Origin: JABDKJ01 sp964609215
GTDB taxonomy: Bacteria > Bacteroidota > Bacteroidia > Flavobacteriales_D > JABDKJ01
Assembly (NCBI GenBank): GCA_964609215.1
Contig: CAZSQZ010000003.1
Coordinates: 124,001 to 188,000 of the forward strand
Direction of reading: 5' to 3'
DNA: 64,000 bases
Shown here: positions 34,490-43,387 of the stretch, in pieces
Layout of the letters: the number at the start of each line of letters is the position of its first letter
How positions within the stretch are numbered: position 1 is the first letter of the stretch
The notes under the pieces: model-generated
What the model was told of the DNA's origin: nothing
The model's database searches: none
The model's input: the letters and a program-made list of their open reading frames with translations, nothing else
Program-made: the position numbers and the translations under genes

Positions 34490-34939
34490 GTGAAGATTGA
34501 AAATGAGATAAAACAAATCAAACCTTTTGGCTCGAATTTTGAGAAGGCCATGGTGAATTTGGTGTATACCAATAACTGGTTAGCAACAGTTCAGAAAGAG
34601 TTCTTTAAGAAATATGATCTAACTTCTAAACAGTATAATATTCTTAGAATACTTAGAGGGGCTGAAAAAGCCATTTCTACTTCGGATATTAGAGATAGAA
34701 TGTTGGACAAGATGAGCGATGTCTCCAGAATAGTTGATCGTTTATTTAAAAAGGGATTAGTAGATAAGAATGTCTGTCCCAATGATCAACGAAAGGTTGA
34801 TGTTTATTTAACAAAGAATTCTTCTGATTTATTGGAGAAGATAGACGGGGAACTTAATAAATGGCAATCTAGCTTCAGCAATTTAAGCGATAAAGAAGCA
34901 ATTGAGTTAAGCAGATTGCTGGATAAAATGAGGAAATAA
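34490..34939 (+). CDS. MarR family transcriptional regulator
   Basis: The 149-residue protein from GTG 34490 begins KIENEIKQIKPF, then NLVYTNNWLATVQKEFFKKYDLTSKQYNILRIL and a winged helix with TSDIRDRMLDKMSDVSRIVDRL and the DQRKVDVYLT wing near residues 95-120. This is the MarR type that precedes yceI in Bacteroidota. A longer frame from 34463 is rejected because it would run through the promoter elements. Translation would start at or close to the predicted mRNA 5' end, implying a leaderless transcript. It probably represses its own operon. Confidence 0.88.
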   Translation: MKIENEIKQIKPFGSNFEKAMVNLVYTNNWLATVQKEFFKKYDLTSKQYNILRILRGAEKAISTSDIRDRMLDKMSDVSRIVDRLFKKGLVDKNVCPNDQRKVDVYLTKNSSDLLEKIDGELNKWQSSFSNLSDKEAIELSRLLDKMRK

Positions 34940-34964
34940 TTAATTAAAATATAAATTCAAAATT

Positions 34965-35540
34965 ATGAAATTATTCGTAGCAACTTTAGTCGGACTTATC
35001 GGCTTTGCTTTTACAACAGTTGAACCTGTTAATAAAGCGGTAGACGCCCAATCATCTAGTATTAAATGGATTGGAAAAAAAGTAACTGGAGAGCATTCTG
35101 GTACTATAAATGTAAAAGAAGGATTTTTAACATTTGAAGGGAATGAGTTAACCGGTGGAAAAGTGGTTGTAGATATGCAATCAATCGTTTGTACAGATTT
35201 AGACGCGGAAAGTGGAGCAAAGCTTATTGGACATTTAAAATCTGAGGATTTCTTTGGTGTTGAAAAACATCCAACGGCTACTTTTGTAATCACAAATGTG
35301 GTTTCAAGAGGAAAACCAGGTGACTACAAGGTAACCGGTGATTTACAGATAAAAGGTACAAAGCATTCTGAGACTTTTAACGCTCAGGTGAAAGATGGAA
35401 GAGGTGCTAAGATTGATATGATTATTGACAGATCTAAATACAATGTAAAATATGGATCTGGATCATTTTTTGACAATTTAGGTGATAAAACAATCTACGA
35501 TGAGTTTGAGTTGAGCATGATGATTTTGCTTGCAAAGTAA
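34965..35540 (+). CDS. YceI family protein
   Basis: The 191-residue protein has a signal peptide (MKLFVATLVGLIGFAFT) and the YceI lipocalin-like domain: IKWIGKKVTGEHSGTINVKEG near residues 33-53, VVVDMQSIVCTDL near 67-79, HLKSEDFFGVEKHPTATF near 89-106, GDLQIKGT near 125-132 and DRSKYNVKYGSG near 152-163. YceI proteins bind polyisoprenoid-type lipids in the periplasm. It is 25 bp from marR and closed by a bidirectional terminator at 35559. Confidence 0.93.
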   Translation: MKLFVATLVGLIGFAFTTVEPVNKAVDAQSSSIKWIGKKVTGEHSGTINVKEGFLTFEGNELTGGKVVVDMQSIVCTDLDAESGAKLIGHLKSEDFFGVEKHPTATFVITNVVSRGKPGDYKVTGDLQIKGTKHSETFNAQVKDGRGAKIDMIIDRSKYNVKYGSGSFFDNLGDKTIYDEFELSMMILLAK

Positions 35541-35558
35541 TCTGCCCATTATAAAATT

Positions 35559-35590
35559 AAAAAAGCCCGTTCAAATGAACAGGCTTTTTT
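35559..35590. terminator. Bidirectional terminator between yceI and ornithine aminotransferase
   Basis: AAAAAAGCC-C-GTTC pairs with GAAC-A-GGCTTTTTT around an AAAT loop: 13 base pairs with one mismatch, flanked by A6 and T6. It terminates yceI on the plus strand and the convergent gene at 35621 on the minus strand. Confidence 0.88.
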
Positions 35591-35620
35591 GTTACCAAAT
35601 TTTTTAGAAAGTACTGCGAA

Positions 35621-36865
35621 CTAACTAGGAAAATTTTCAATGGTGTTGGTAATGATATCACAACAGTCCATCAATTGTTCTTCATTCATAACCAAGGGCG
35701 GAGCAAAACGAATGATGTTTCCATGCGTTGGTTTTGCAAGTAACCCGTTTTCTTTCAGTTGAACGCATATATTCCATGCTGTTTTGCTGGTTTCAGTGTC
35801 ATTAATAACAATTGCATTGAGCAATCCCTTTCCTCTGACTAAATTTACCATGCTACTATTATCTACCATTTTCTGCATTTCAGCTCTAAAAATATTCCCT
35901 AGTCTAAATGCATTTCCAGCAAGATCTTCATCCTTAACTACTTCTAAAGCTTCCTTGGCTACTGCGCATGCCAAAGGATTTCCTCCGAACGTAGAACCGT
36001 GCTGTCCCGGCTTTATTTGCATCATTACTTCATCATCCGCTAGGCAACAAGAAACAGGAAATACTCCACCTGAAAGGGCTTTACCTAAAATAAGAATGTC
36101 TGGTCTGGCATCTTCATAATCGGTTGCCAACATTTTCCCAGTTCTGGCAATGCCTGTCTGTACTTCATCAGCGATGAATAGAACATTGTATTGTGTGCAC
36201 AGCTTTCTAACACTTGCCAAATATCCCTCATCTGGAACTACCACTCCTGCTTCACCTTGAATAGGCTCTACCATAAATGCAGCACAATTAGGATCTTTTA
36301 GTTCCTCTTCTAAAGCATTCAAGTCATTGTAAGGCACGTTTACATACCCTGGCATATAAGGGCCAAAATCACTGTAAGAATCGGGATCATTTGAAGTGGA
36401 AATAGCCGCAAGTGTTCTTCCCCAAAAGTTTCCATCAGCGAAAACAATTTTCGCTTTATTTTCTTCAACTCCTTTTACTTTATACGCCCACTTTCTTGCC
36501 AGCTTATTTGCTGTTTCACCACCTTCAACACCTGTGTTCATTGGTAAAACTTTATCGTAACCAAAATAAGAGGTAATGTACTTCTCATATTCTCCCAAAA
36601 CATCATTGTAAAAAGCTCTGGAAGTCAGTGTTAACTTTTCTGCTTGCTCCTTGAGTGCATTAATTATTCTCGGGTGACAATGTCCTTGATTTACAGCTGA
36701 ATAAGCTGAAAGGAAATCATAGTACTTTTTTCCCTCACAATCCCATAGGTACACTCCTTCTCCCCTGCTTAAAACAACCGGAAGCGGGTGATAATTATGC
36801 GCTCCGTACTTGTCTTCTAAATCCATCGCCTCTTGCGATGTCCATTTGCTAATCATTGTTTCCAT
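35621..36865 (-). CDS. rocD: Ornithine--oxo-acid transaminase
   Basis: From ATG at 36865 (METMISKW) the protein is 414 residues, the usual size. Motifs of class III aminotransferases are present: GAHNYHPLPVVLSRGEGVYLWD near the start, NTGVEGGETANKLARKW near 107-123, VEPIQGEAGVVVPDEGYL near 189-206, FIADEVQTGIARTGK near 223-237, the PLP lysine in LILGKALSGG, and HGSTFGGNPLACAVA. It converts ornithine and 2-oxoglutarate to glutamate semialdehyde and glutamate. The ten residues added by the longer frame (to 36895) are not conserved-looking. Confidence 0.93.
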   Translation of the reverse strand: METMISKWTSQEAMDLEDKYGAHNYHPLPVVLSRGEGVYLWDCEGKKYYDFLSAYSAVNQGHCHPRIINALKEQAEKLTLTSRAFYNDVLGEYEKYITSYFGYDKVLPMNTGVEGGETANKLARKWAYKVKGVEENKAKIVFADGNFWGRTLAAISTSNDPDSYSDFGPYMPGYVNVPYNDLNALEEELKDPNCAAFMVEPIQGEAGVVVPDEGYLASVRKLCTQYNVLFIADEVQTGIARTGKMLATDYEDARPDILILGKALSGGVFPVSCCLADDEVMMQIKPGQHGSTFGGNPLACAVAKEALEVVKDEDLAGNAFRLGNIFRAEMQKMVDNSSMVNLVRGKGLLNAIVINDTETSKTAWNICVQLKENGLLAKPTHGNIIRFAPPLVMNEEQLMDCCDIITNTIENFPS

Positions 36866-36928
36866 GCCATTACATCTTTGGCACGAATTTAACAAATTGC
36901 GATTTTAAACTGAGAATTAAATTAATAA

Positions 36929-37873
36929 TTAAAGCCCTTTCAAATTCCACCAAGTTTTATTGAAATCTGAATCATAAAGACTTTTACCGGAACTCATTTT
37001 TGTCAACCATTCTTTTTGTGAAGGGCTTAAATAGGCTGTTGCATCTTGTTTATTGAATAATGCAGAGTTTATTCTTGACTTCTGAATTTCTAATAAAGGA
37101 ATACTCGAAAATTTAGAATTCTTTAAATAATACTGAGGGTCTTTATCCACTCTAAAGTCAGATGGGTTTTCTAAATACTTTAATCCTTTATTCTCACCGA
37201 TCTTTTTTATTTCATCCTTGCTTACTGAATTAGCATCCGTCTCTACCCAAACTACTTCTGCACCATTCATCCAACCTGGTTCAGTTGAAACTACTCCGTC
37301 AACATCTCCTAATTTTCCTTCTCCACTCCAAAAGCAGTACATCTGAAAATAGTGACTCTCCTTTTTTGAAGTATTTAATTCTTCTTGATAAAGCGATGCA
37401 TAAGCAGGAACTGAATAATTATTCTTATTCATTACATCAATGGTCTCATTCAAAACCTCTTTGGTGCTGTATTTACCATTGATTCGCTTCAAGCTATTGC
37501 CCGACTTATCTAATATTCTAACTACTGGATTATTCCAACTGGGCTCATTATACTTATCTAAGATTTCTTTATCATGTCCCTTCTCATTATTAAAAATACA
37601 AAGAGGAACGAATTCATTTTCGACCAAATCAACCACTATTGGATCACTCATTACATTGAATCCATAGTTTCTGCAGGTAGAACAACCGGGAACTTCCTGA
37701 AAAAATAGAAAGATAGGTTTATCCAATTCTTTGGCTTTCAAAACTGCTTCATCATAGTTTCTGTACCAAGAAACTTTTCCAAGTTCCTTATCTTGATCTT
37801 TCGGGTTAGACTTGAATGAAATTAAGACTAAGCTTAACAATACAACGATAGAGAAAACAAAATACTTTTTCAT
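36929..37873 (-). CDS. Secreted thioredoxin-fold protein
   Basis: The 314-residue protein has a signal peptide (MKKYFVFSIVVLLSLVLISF). A thioredoxin-like domain follows with KPIFLFFQEVPGCSTCRNYG near residues 52-71 (CxxC at Cys64-Cys67) and NNPVVRILDKSGN near 114-126. The second half has no recognised domain, apart from a peptide methionine sulfoxide reductase-like impression in HYFQMYCFWSGEGKLGDVDG-type residues near 169-188. It is probably a periplasmic oxidoreductase. The gene is 6 bp upstream of nothing obvious and 33 bp from rocD. Confidence 0.75.
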   Translation of the reverse strand: MKKYFVFSIVVLLSLVLISFKSNPKDQDKELGKVSWYRNYDEAVLKAKELDKPIFLFFQEVPGCSTCRNYGFNVMSDPIVVDLVENEFVPLCIFNNEKGHDKEILDKYNEPSWNNPVVRILDKSGNSLKRINGKYSTKEVLNETIDVMNKNNYSVPAYASLYQEELNTSKKESHYFQMYCFWSGEGKLGDVDGVVSTEPGWMNGAEVVWVETDANSVSKDEIKKIGENKGLKYLENPSDFRVDKDPQYYLKNSKFSSIPLLEIQKSRINSALFNKQDATAYLSPSQKEWLTKMSSGKSLYDSDFNKTWWNLKGL

Positions 37874-37879
37874 AATTAC

Positions 37880-38725
37880 TTATTTTAAATCTAAAAACAA
37901 TCCAACATTATATGCAGGTGTAATCAATACATTAGCACCAGACACATTACCAACATAATTAACAGAAAGGCCCAATTCGTTTGATAAATACATATTTGCT
38001 TCAACGGAATAGTTCACAAAATTTACATTTGATGCAAAAAGATTACCTTCCGTATTCGCGCCCGTTTTCGTGGCTTCAATACCATTCAATCGGGTAATTA
38101 TCCAAAATTTACTTTCAAAGGCGGAAAGACCCAGCTCCGTTCCAAAAGCGAACTCATTTGAGAATATGGTGCTTCTCATGTTGTAACCAACATTGGCATT
38201 AAAATATCCTCCAAATTTCCCAAGGCCGAAAGGAATTCCTGCATCCAAGCGGAAATTAGCATTGAGCTCGCCATCACCCGTGAAAAGGGTTCCATCATCA
38301 CCACCCGAGTTTAAACCTAACGGTAAACCAAGCATGTATGTTGCCGACAGGGCAAAGGCGTCTTGATCAATTAATGACTGTTTCACACCCAAATTCAAAT
38401 CACCAATACCACTAATTTTATCGGTGAAAATTTCATTTCCCATTTCATCACTAATGCTTAAGGTATTGGTTGAAAAAAGTGGAACATAAAATTCAAAAGA
38501 CCAGCCTTCTGATAATCCTGTTTCTCCATAAAGACTGGTAGTAAACAAGCTCGATTGTCGAAAAGGATCTAAGATTCCATCAGCATCAAAATATCCTCCC
38601 TGACTGGTCACCCAATATTGATTGAGTTTAAGATACGTTTCACCCTTTTTCTTAACCCAACCTGAGCCCGCAAAAGACTGCGTACAGGATACTATTAAAA
38701 CTAGTAGTGATATGTTCTTTTTCAT
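37880..38725 (-). CDS. Outer-membrane beta-barrel protein
   Basis: The 281-residue protein has a signal peptide (MKKNISLLVLIVSCTQSFA). It then shows repeated amphipathic strands with GETYLKLNQYWVTSQGGY near 28-45, LSEGWSFEFYVPLFS near 68-82, IGDLNLGVKQSLI near 105-117 and ALSATYMLGLPLGLNSG near 121-137. This is the look of transporter-type barrels such as the phenol MetA-pathway family. It ends in NVGLFLDLK. It precedes the thioredoxin-fold gene by 6 bp, so they probably form an operon. Confidence 0.75.
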   Translation of the reverse strand: MKKNISLLVLIVSCTQSFAGSGWVKKKGETYLKLNQYWVTSQGGYFDADGILDPFRQSSLFTTSLYGETGLSEGWSFEFYVPLFSTNTLSISDEMGNEIFTDKISGIGDLNLGVKQSLIDQDAFALSATYMLGLPLGLNSGGDDGTLFTGDGELNANFRLDAGIPFGLGKFGGYFNANVGYNMRSTIFSNEFAFGTELGLSAFESKFWIITRLNGIEATKTGANTEGNLFASNVNFVNYSVEANMYLSNELGLSVNYVGNVSGANVLITPAYNVGLFLDLK

Positions 38726-38811
38726 GATTAAGACAAATGTACATTTCTGATATCACGAAAAAATAACGTAAGGGTTCTTTTTTTAGCACATTTTATTTGA
38801 AAATGGATAGG

Positions 38812-39624
38812 CTATCTAATGTCTTTTTTAGTAAAAACCCAAAAGGAAAGAAAGCTATAAAAAACTATAAATGAGAGACTAACCAGAGCACCTGTCCATG
38901 GAACATTGGTTTCTACTTGCTGGAAAAAATACTTTGGAAAGGGGTTACTAATGATCTCTGACATTCCTCTCATAGGCAGTAAACTACAAGCCCAATCTAT
39001 TTCATACTTAAAAGTTAGCATCATCCATAAGATTCCTTCTATTAGAATAAAATAAAAGAGCAAAAGAAGAATGACAATTCCAGATCTCTTAATAAGCAAA
39101 GTTATGAGTAGTGAAAACAGTTGAAAGCCTACCAAAACCAAATAGTAAGCTAAAACAAATTCAATGTTCTTTATGATATATGAAATATCAGTTACAGCGG
39201 ACCAAGCAAAGCCCATTATCAAACCAATAATTAATATAAGCAGACAGTAAATAGCACTGGAAACGGCAATGAAACTCATTTTTGAAAGCAGGAACTCCTT
39301 TCTGCTTAATCCGTCAATAATGTTCTGTTTAATGGTTCCATACCTGTATTCATTAGAAACTGAAATGACCGTTATAAAGCCCAACAATATTGCTCCGAAT
39401 TTATATACCCAGGTTAGGTTTTGCCATATATCTACAAAGTCAAAAATGGGAAGTCTAAACAAATCAACACCGTTTAAATCCATTGCTTGTCTGGACATAT
39501 AGTCCAACATAAACTTAGATCCAATCGGAATGGACAAAAGGAAAACCAAAAATAAAATGGAAAAAATCCAAAAGTATTTGGTGTCTTTCACCTTATAATA
39601 TTCTATGAGAAAAAGTCTTTTCAA
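38812..39624 (-). CDS. ABC transporter permease
   Basis: The 270-residue membrane protein has six hydrophobic segments (near 17-35, 75-95, 112-135, 150-175, 180-205 and 245-262). It starts MKRLFLIEYYKVKDTKYFW, as ABC-2 type permeases of the gliding/multidrug group do, and YRYGTIKQNIIDGLSRKEFLLSK near residues 92-114 is the conserved cytosolic loop that contacts the ATPase. Its start overlaps the stop of the ATP-binding gene by 4 bp. The substrate is unknown. Confidence 0.87.
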   Translation of the reverse strand: MKRLFLIEYYKVKDTKYFWIFSILFLVFLLSIPIGSKFMLDYMSRQAMDLNGVDLFRLPIFDFVDIWQNLTWVYKFGAILLGFITVISVSNEYRYGTIKQNIIDGLSRKEFLLSKMSFIAVSSAIYCLLILIIGLIMGFAWSAVTDISYIIKNIEFVLAYYLVLVGFQLFSLLITLLIKRSGIVILLLLFYFILIEGILWMMLTFKYEIDWACSLLPMRGMSEIISNPFPKYFFQQVETNVPWTGALVSLSFIVFYSFLSFWVFTKKDIR

Positions 39625-40544
39625 TTCTTGCTGCTTAATATTTCTAAAAACTGTTGCTCCAATGTCTTTTTATTCATGACCAAATGAGAAAGAACGATGC
39701 CTTTTTTGGTTAAGAATTCATTTAAATCTGCTGGGCTTGCTCCTTCTTCTAGTTTTACTTCTAAACCAATTTTCAAGTGTTTATGTGAAATATATTTAGG
39801 ATGGGATTTAATTTCTGATTCTAGCTTATGGATATCAGCAGAACCAACTTCTATATAAACAGTTTCTCCCAAGTCTTCGTCTACCCTTCCCACATGCAAC
39901 AGATTACCTTTTTTCAAAATGCCAAAGTGACTGCATACCTTTTGAACTTCGTCTAATAAATGACTTGCCAAAATGATGGTTTTACCAGAAGTAGAAATTT
40001 CTAAAATCAAAGCTCTCATATCTGAAATACCTTGCGGATCTAAGCCATTCGTTGGCTCATCAAGAATCAAAACATCTGGATCTGTTAAAAGAGCTGAAGC
40101 TATGGCTAGCCTTTGCTTCATTCCTAAGGAATAGGTATTGAAAGGATCATTTCTTCGTTCAAAAAGACCGACCTGTTTTAGAACGGCATCTATTCTGGAA
40201 TGACCAACTCCTCTTATTCTAGCACTGATTTGTAAGTTCTTTAATGCATTAAAAGTTTCATAGAAGTTGGGTTTCTCCAGAATGGCTCCAATGTTTTTTC
40301 TATTCTCATGCGAATCATCCTTACCAAACCACCTATAAGAACCTGAACTTGCATTGGTCACACCAAGTATCAATCCCAATGCAGTAGTCTTACCACTTCC
40401 ATTTGGTCCTAACAAACCAAAAACCTGCCCTTGTTCTATGGTTAAATCTACACTGTTTAGTGCAGTTAAGTTACCATAGTTTTTATGCAGTTTGTTTGTG
40501 CGTAATACTTCCTTAGTCCCAGTCTCCACCAAAGTTTGTTTCAT
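39621..40544 (-). CDS. ABC transporter ATP-binding protein
   Basis: The 307-residue protein has Walker A GPNGSGKT near residues 45-52, the signature YSLGMKQRLA near 137-146 and Walker B VLILDEPTNGLDP near 156-168, followed by a C-terminal extension typical of CcmA-type ATPases. It energises the permease encoded immediately downstream. The start overlaps the DUF4252 gene by 32 bp; the first residues before VLRTNKLHKNYG are not conserved-looking and a later TTG or GTG start is possible. Confidence 0.92.
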   Translation of the reverse strand: MKQTLVETGTKEVLRTNKLHKNYGNLTALNSVDLTIEQGQVFGLLGPNGSGKTTALGLILGVTNASSGSYRWFGKDDSHENRKNIGAILEKPNFYETFNALKNLQISARIRGVGHSRIDAVLKQVGLFERRNDPFNTYSLGMKQRLAIASALLTDPDVLILDEPTNGLDPQGISDMRALILEISTSGKTIILASHLLDEVQKVCSHFGILKKGNLLHVGRVDEDLGETVYIEVGSADIHKLESEIKSHPKYISHKHLKIGLEVKLEEGASPADLNEFLTKKGIVLSHLVMNKKTLEQQFLEILSSKN

Positions 40545-41025
40545 TTATGTAATTCTCCAGCATTTCCTGATTTAATGCGGAAATACCTTTCATATACTCC
40601 AAATTCAAATTACCGTTCATAACCAAAGCAGCTGTTCTTCCATCTTTATTAACAAAGGCAACCCATTGCGATTTTTGATTTTCTTTTTCAAAGAGGTAAA
40701 TACTTGCTCTACCCTTTACTTTATCTTCAAAGGACATGACTTCTTCAAAACCTTCATCTAAGATGGACTTTTGCAAGCTTCTATAGTCTTCTATCGCTTT
40801 ATCACCCTCATATTGTGAGCGTATCACCTTAATATACTCCACGTCCTGCACCAGCTTATAGAAATCTGGATTACCATCCATATTAAGTGCTCTGATATAG
40901 CTTTCATAAAAATATAGCTTGTCTCCCAGCTTTGCATTTTTCTCCAGTTCCTCTATAAAATCCGACTGTGAGAAGGAAACAGAAACGAGTCCCAAAAACG
41001 AAAACAATAGTATAATCTTTCTCAT
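40513..41025 (-). CDS. DUF4252 protein
   Basis: The 170-residue secreted protein has a signal peptide (MRKIILLFSFLGLVSVSFSQ). The mature part shows the DUF4252 pattern: DVEYIKVIRSQY near residues 65-76, LDEGFEEVMSFEDKVKG near 92-108, a strand with VAFVNKDGRTAALVMNGNLN near 124-143 and YMKGISALNQEMLE near the end. Function is unknown. It is one of three DUF4252 genes in this cluster, starting 1 bp after the stop of the next one upstream. Confidence 0.82.
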   Translation of the reverse strand: MRKIILLFSFLGLVSVSFSQSDFIEELEKNAKLGDKLYFYESYIRALNMDGNPDFYKLVQDVEYIKVIRSQYEGDKAIEDYRSLQKSILDEGFEEVMSFEDKVKGRASIYLFEKENQKSQWVAFVNKDGRTAALVMNGNLNLEYMKGISALNQEMLENYINETNFGGDWD

Positions 41026-41026
41026 C

Positions 41027-41551
41027 TTAATTGCCCTCCAATTTATCTAGTTGATCAAATCCATCTATATCCATTTTAGAACTGAGTTTAGACAATTCTT
41101 TCAAATCGATATCTCCCACTAAAGACAGGATAATCAAATGATCCTTCTCATAGGAAATCATTAATAGCTCACTTATCATACCCTCTGTTTCAGAAATGAA
41201 AAAGATGAGTTCTTGGTCTTTTGACTCTACGATCATCAATTCCTCCATATTCTTTTTTGGAAAGCTAATGGCTTCTTTATAGGTCTGTTCTGCTTGAGGA
41301 TACTCATTTGCAATGAGCATTTTCAATCCTTTTAATTTGGATATGGTCTCTACTACTTGATCCTCAGCCTCATCTTCCATATCAAAGTTGGTAAAGAGAC
41401 TAAACATCTTACTGGAAATAGAGACCTTAGTGAACGTTTCATCATTTGCATACTTATCGTAATACCGATCAATAGCATTGGTTTGCGCATTTAATGTAAA
41501 GCTGCTACATAGCACAAAGACAGCTGTTATTGTAAAAATTAGGCGCTTCAT
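41027..41551 (-). CDS. DUF4252 protein
   Basis: The 174-residue secreted protein has a signal peptide (MKRLIFTITAVFVLCSSFTLNAQ). IDRYYDKYANDETFTKVSISSKMFSLF-type opening, KLKGLKMLIANE near residues 71-82, MEELMIVESKDQELIFFISE near 101-120 and LILSLVGDIDLKELSKL near 138-154 are DUF4252 features shared with its two neighbours. The last segment closely matches VVSVVGKMDLKQLSNI in the gene at 42592, showing recent common ancestry. Confidence 0.85.
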   Translation of the reverse strand: MKRLIFTITAVFVLCSSFTLNAQTNAIDRYYDKYANDETFTKVSISSKMFSLFTNFDMEDEAEDQVVETISKLKGLKMLIANEYPQAEQTYKEAISFPKKNMEELMIVESKDQELIFFISETEGMISELLMISYEKDHLIILSLVGDIDLKELSKLSSKMDIDGFDQLDKLEGN

Positions 41552-41561
41552 TATTCTAAAT

Positions 41562-42068
41562 TTAATTTTCTTTATTTAATCTAATTTCTTTCTTGGCATG
41601 GTTAAATTTTTTTAACTCTTTGCCATATTGTTTGCTCTTATTCATTTTACCAGAGACCATCATTAAGGCCCTTTTGACTTCATCATAAGCCTGTTGAGGA
41701 TCATTATAAGTATCTTCAATGCTTTCCTCCACTTTTACTATTTCTGGATTATCTGGACCATCTAAGGATTGCATAAAAAAGAACATTGCAAACAGCAAAG
41801 CAAAACCAGCTGCGATTCTTAGAAAAAGTCTCGCATTATTTTTTCTGGGTTTAATTGTTTTTAAAACACGTTGGTCAAAATTCAAATCCAAACCATTGTT
41901 TGATTGCTCAAAAGAAGCGAACCTAAAATAGTTTGCTGTTTCCTTAAACTCTTCCGGACTTTTGTTTGAAGAAAAATAAGCTTTGAGTTCTTGTTCTTCT
42001 TGATCACTCGTTTTTCCATTCCAAAAGAGCTCAACTAATTCTTTGACTCTATGATAATCCATATTCAT
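41562..42068 (-). CDS. Putative anti-sigma factor, single-pass membrane protein
   Basis: The 168-residue protein has a helical cytosolic N-terminus (HRVKELVELFWNGKTSDQEEQELKAYF near 6-32, FRFASFEQSNNGLDL near 48-62) with TSxEEExxLxxYF, the usual start of FecR-like or ZAS-type anti-sigma proteins of Bacteroidota. One hydrophobic segment lies near 82-99 (FLRIAAGFALLFAMFFFM) and a charged C-terminal tail of about 65 residues follows. No large periplasmic domain is present. The gene overlaps the ECF sigma gene by 20 bp, which supports the role; there is no direct zinc motif. Confidence 0.72.
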   Translation of the reverse strand: MNMDYHRVKELVELFWNGKTSDQEEQELKAYFSSNKSPEEFKETANYFRFASFEQSNNGLDLNFDQRVLKTIKPRKNNARLFLRIAAGFALLFAMFFFMQSLDGPDNPEIVKVEESIEDTYNDPQQAYDEVKRALMMVSGKMNKSKQYGKELKKFNHAKKEIRLNKEN

Positions 42069-42558
42069 TGATCTTTACCATTTGCTTTCTTACATAAGTT
42101 CTTGCCCTATGCAGATTAACTTTTACTTGATCTATACTAAGGTCCAAAGTTTCCCCTATCTCATTATAGCTATAGCCTTCTATATCTCTAAGTAAAATCA
42201 CATTTTTTTGTTTTTGAGGAAGCAATTGAATGATGTCTCTAATTTGACTAATCGATTCTTTTTCTTTGGTTTCCTCATAAGGGTTCTTTGTTCCTGAAGA
42301 GAGATTGTATTGATCTACTACTTGTAAATAATTTCGTCCCTTCTTCTTTAGTTTATCAAGTGACTTATTCCGAACCATTTTCATACTGAAGGCTTCCATA
42401 TTATCAATGTTATTCGGATCCTCAATATCCTCCCAACATTTAATCATTACATCCTGAACAACATCTTCTGCGTCTTCTCTGCATACAAATGATTGCGCAA
42501 AGCGAAACAGTTTGTTCTTTAATGGAAGTATGAGTTGCTTAAATTCGGAAGAAGTCAC
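42049..42558 (-). CDS. RNA polymerase sigma factor, ECF subfamily
   Basis: The 169-residue protein has region 2 (LKNKLFRFAQSFVCREDAEDVVQDVMIKCW near 13-42, NMEAFSMKMVRNKSLDKLKKKG near 53-74) and region 4 (LPQKQKNVILLRDIEGYSYNEIG near 114-136, then SIDQVKVNLHRARTYVRKQM). It overlaps the presumed anti-sigma gene by 20 bp and is 34 bp downstream of the T9SS-tagged DUF4252 gene. It probably controls this cluster. Confidence 0.93.
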   Translation of the reverse strand: MTSSEFKQLILPLKNKLFRFAQSFVCREDAEDVVQDVMIKCWEDIEDPNNIDNMEAFSMKMVRNKSLDKLKKKGRNYLQVVDQYNLSSGTKNPYEETKEKESISQIRDIIQLLPQKQKNVILLRDIEGYSYNEIGETLDLSIDQVKVNLHRARTYVRKQMVKINEYGLS

Positions 42559-42591
42559 TTTAAAGCTTTCTATGTTTTGTAGCCCTATGAT

Positions 42592-43350
42592 TTAATTGAT
42601 GTTTAACTTCTTCTTAATGGAAGAATCTCCTTTAACAAACTCCATAATATAGGTTCCACTGCTCACATTATTCAAAGGAATAGAAACCTTATTGCTCGTA
42701 ATTTTTTGAGACTTAATTCTCTTTCCTCTCATATCATAGATATTCAGTTCTGCACCATCTAATTCGTTGGGAATCTCCACATCAACAATACTTCCCTCTG
42801 CAACTGGATTTGGGTAGATTTTAATTTTGTTTGCTCCATTGTCATTCATTTTATTGACATAATCAAAACCCTCCATTTGCACTTTTTTGGAAATATTGCT
42901 GAGTTGCTTTAAATCCATTTTTCCAACAACAGATACCACTGCGAGTAATGAATCTTCGGTTCCAACAACCACAAACTCATTTACCACTCCATTTCTTTCG
43001 TCAATGTAAAAAGTAAATTTTCCGTCTTTATCATCAACAGACATCAATTCTTCATAATCATTTGCCACTTTCTTGCACGCATTTGGATACATGGATTTCG
43101 CATTGGCCAATTGATCATTAAAAATAACCTTGAGGCCTTTTACGCCTGAAGCAAAATCTTTAATCTCTTCAAGGTCTTTATCATCTGACTCTATGTAAGC
43201 AGTCATTTCAAATACCTTTCCTGAAATAGAGATTTTTGACCAATTTTCATCTCCCTGAAATTCTGTGAAGTACTTTCCTATTGCATTGTCTTGAGCTATT
43301 AATCCCGAGCTTAGCAGGACTAAAGCGAATATTCCTAATATCTTTTTCAT
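42592..43350 (-). CDS. DUF4252 protein with T9SS type A sorting domain
   Basis: From ATG at 43350 the protein is 252 residues with a signal peptide (MKKILGIFALVLLSSGLIAQ). A DUF4252 domain (FQGDENWSKISISGKVFEM, FASGVKGLKVIFNDQL, VVSVVGKMDLKQLSNI) is followed, from about residue 180, by KIYPNPVAEGSIVDVEIP, ...AELNIYDMRGKRIKSQKI and NVSSGTYIMEFV, the T9SS type A C-terminal sorting signal. It is therefore exported across the outer membrane and anchored at or released from the surface. The longer frame to 43383 is rejected because it precedes the signal peptide. It is the first gene of the cluster. Confidence 0.88.
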   Translation of the reverse strand: MKKILGIFALVLLSSGLIAQDNAIGKYFTEFQGDENWSKISISGKVFEMTAYIESDDKDLEEIKDFASGVKGLKVIFNDQLANAKSMYPNACKKVANDYEELMSVDDKDGKFTFYIDERNGVVNEFVVVGTEDSLLAVVSVVGKMDLKQLSNISKKVQMEGFDYVNKMNDNGANKIKIYPNPVAEGSIVDVEIPNELDGAELNIYDMRGKRIKSQKITSNKVSIPLNNVSSGTYIMEFVKGDSSIKKKLNIN

Positions 43351-43387
43351 GATTTTAAATTCTTTTTTAATTTTTAAAAACAAATAA

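Noticed and set aside
36869..36895. Longer ornithine aminotransferase start at 36895
   Set aside because: The ten added residues (including a cysteine pair) are not seen in the family and precede the usual N-terminus.
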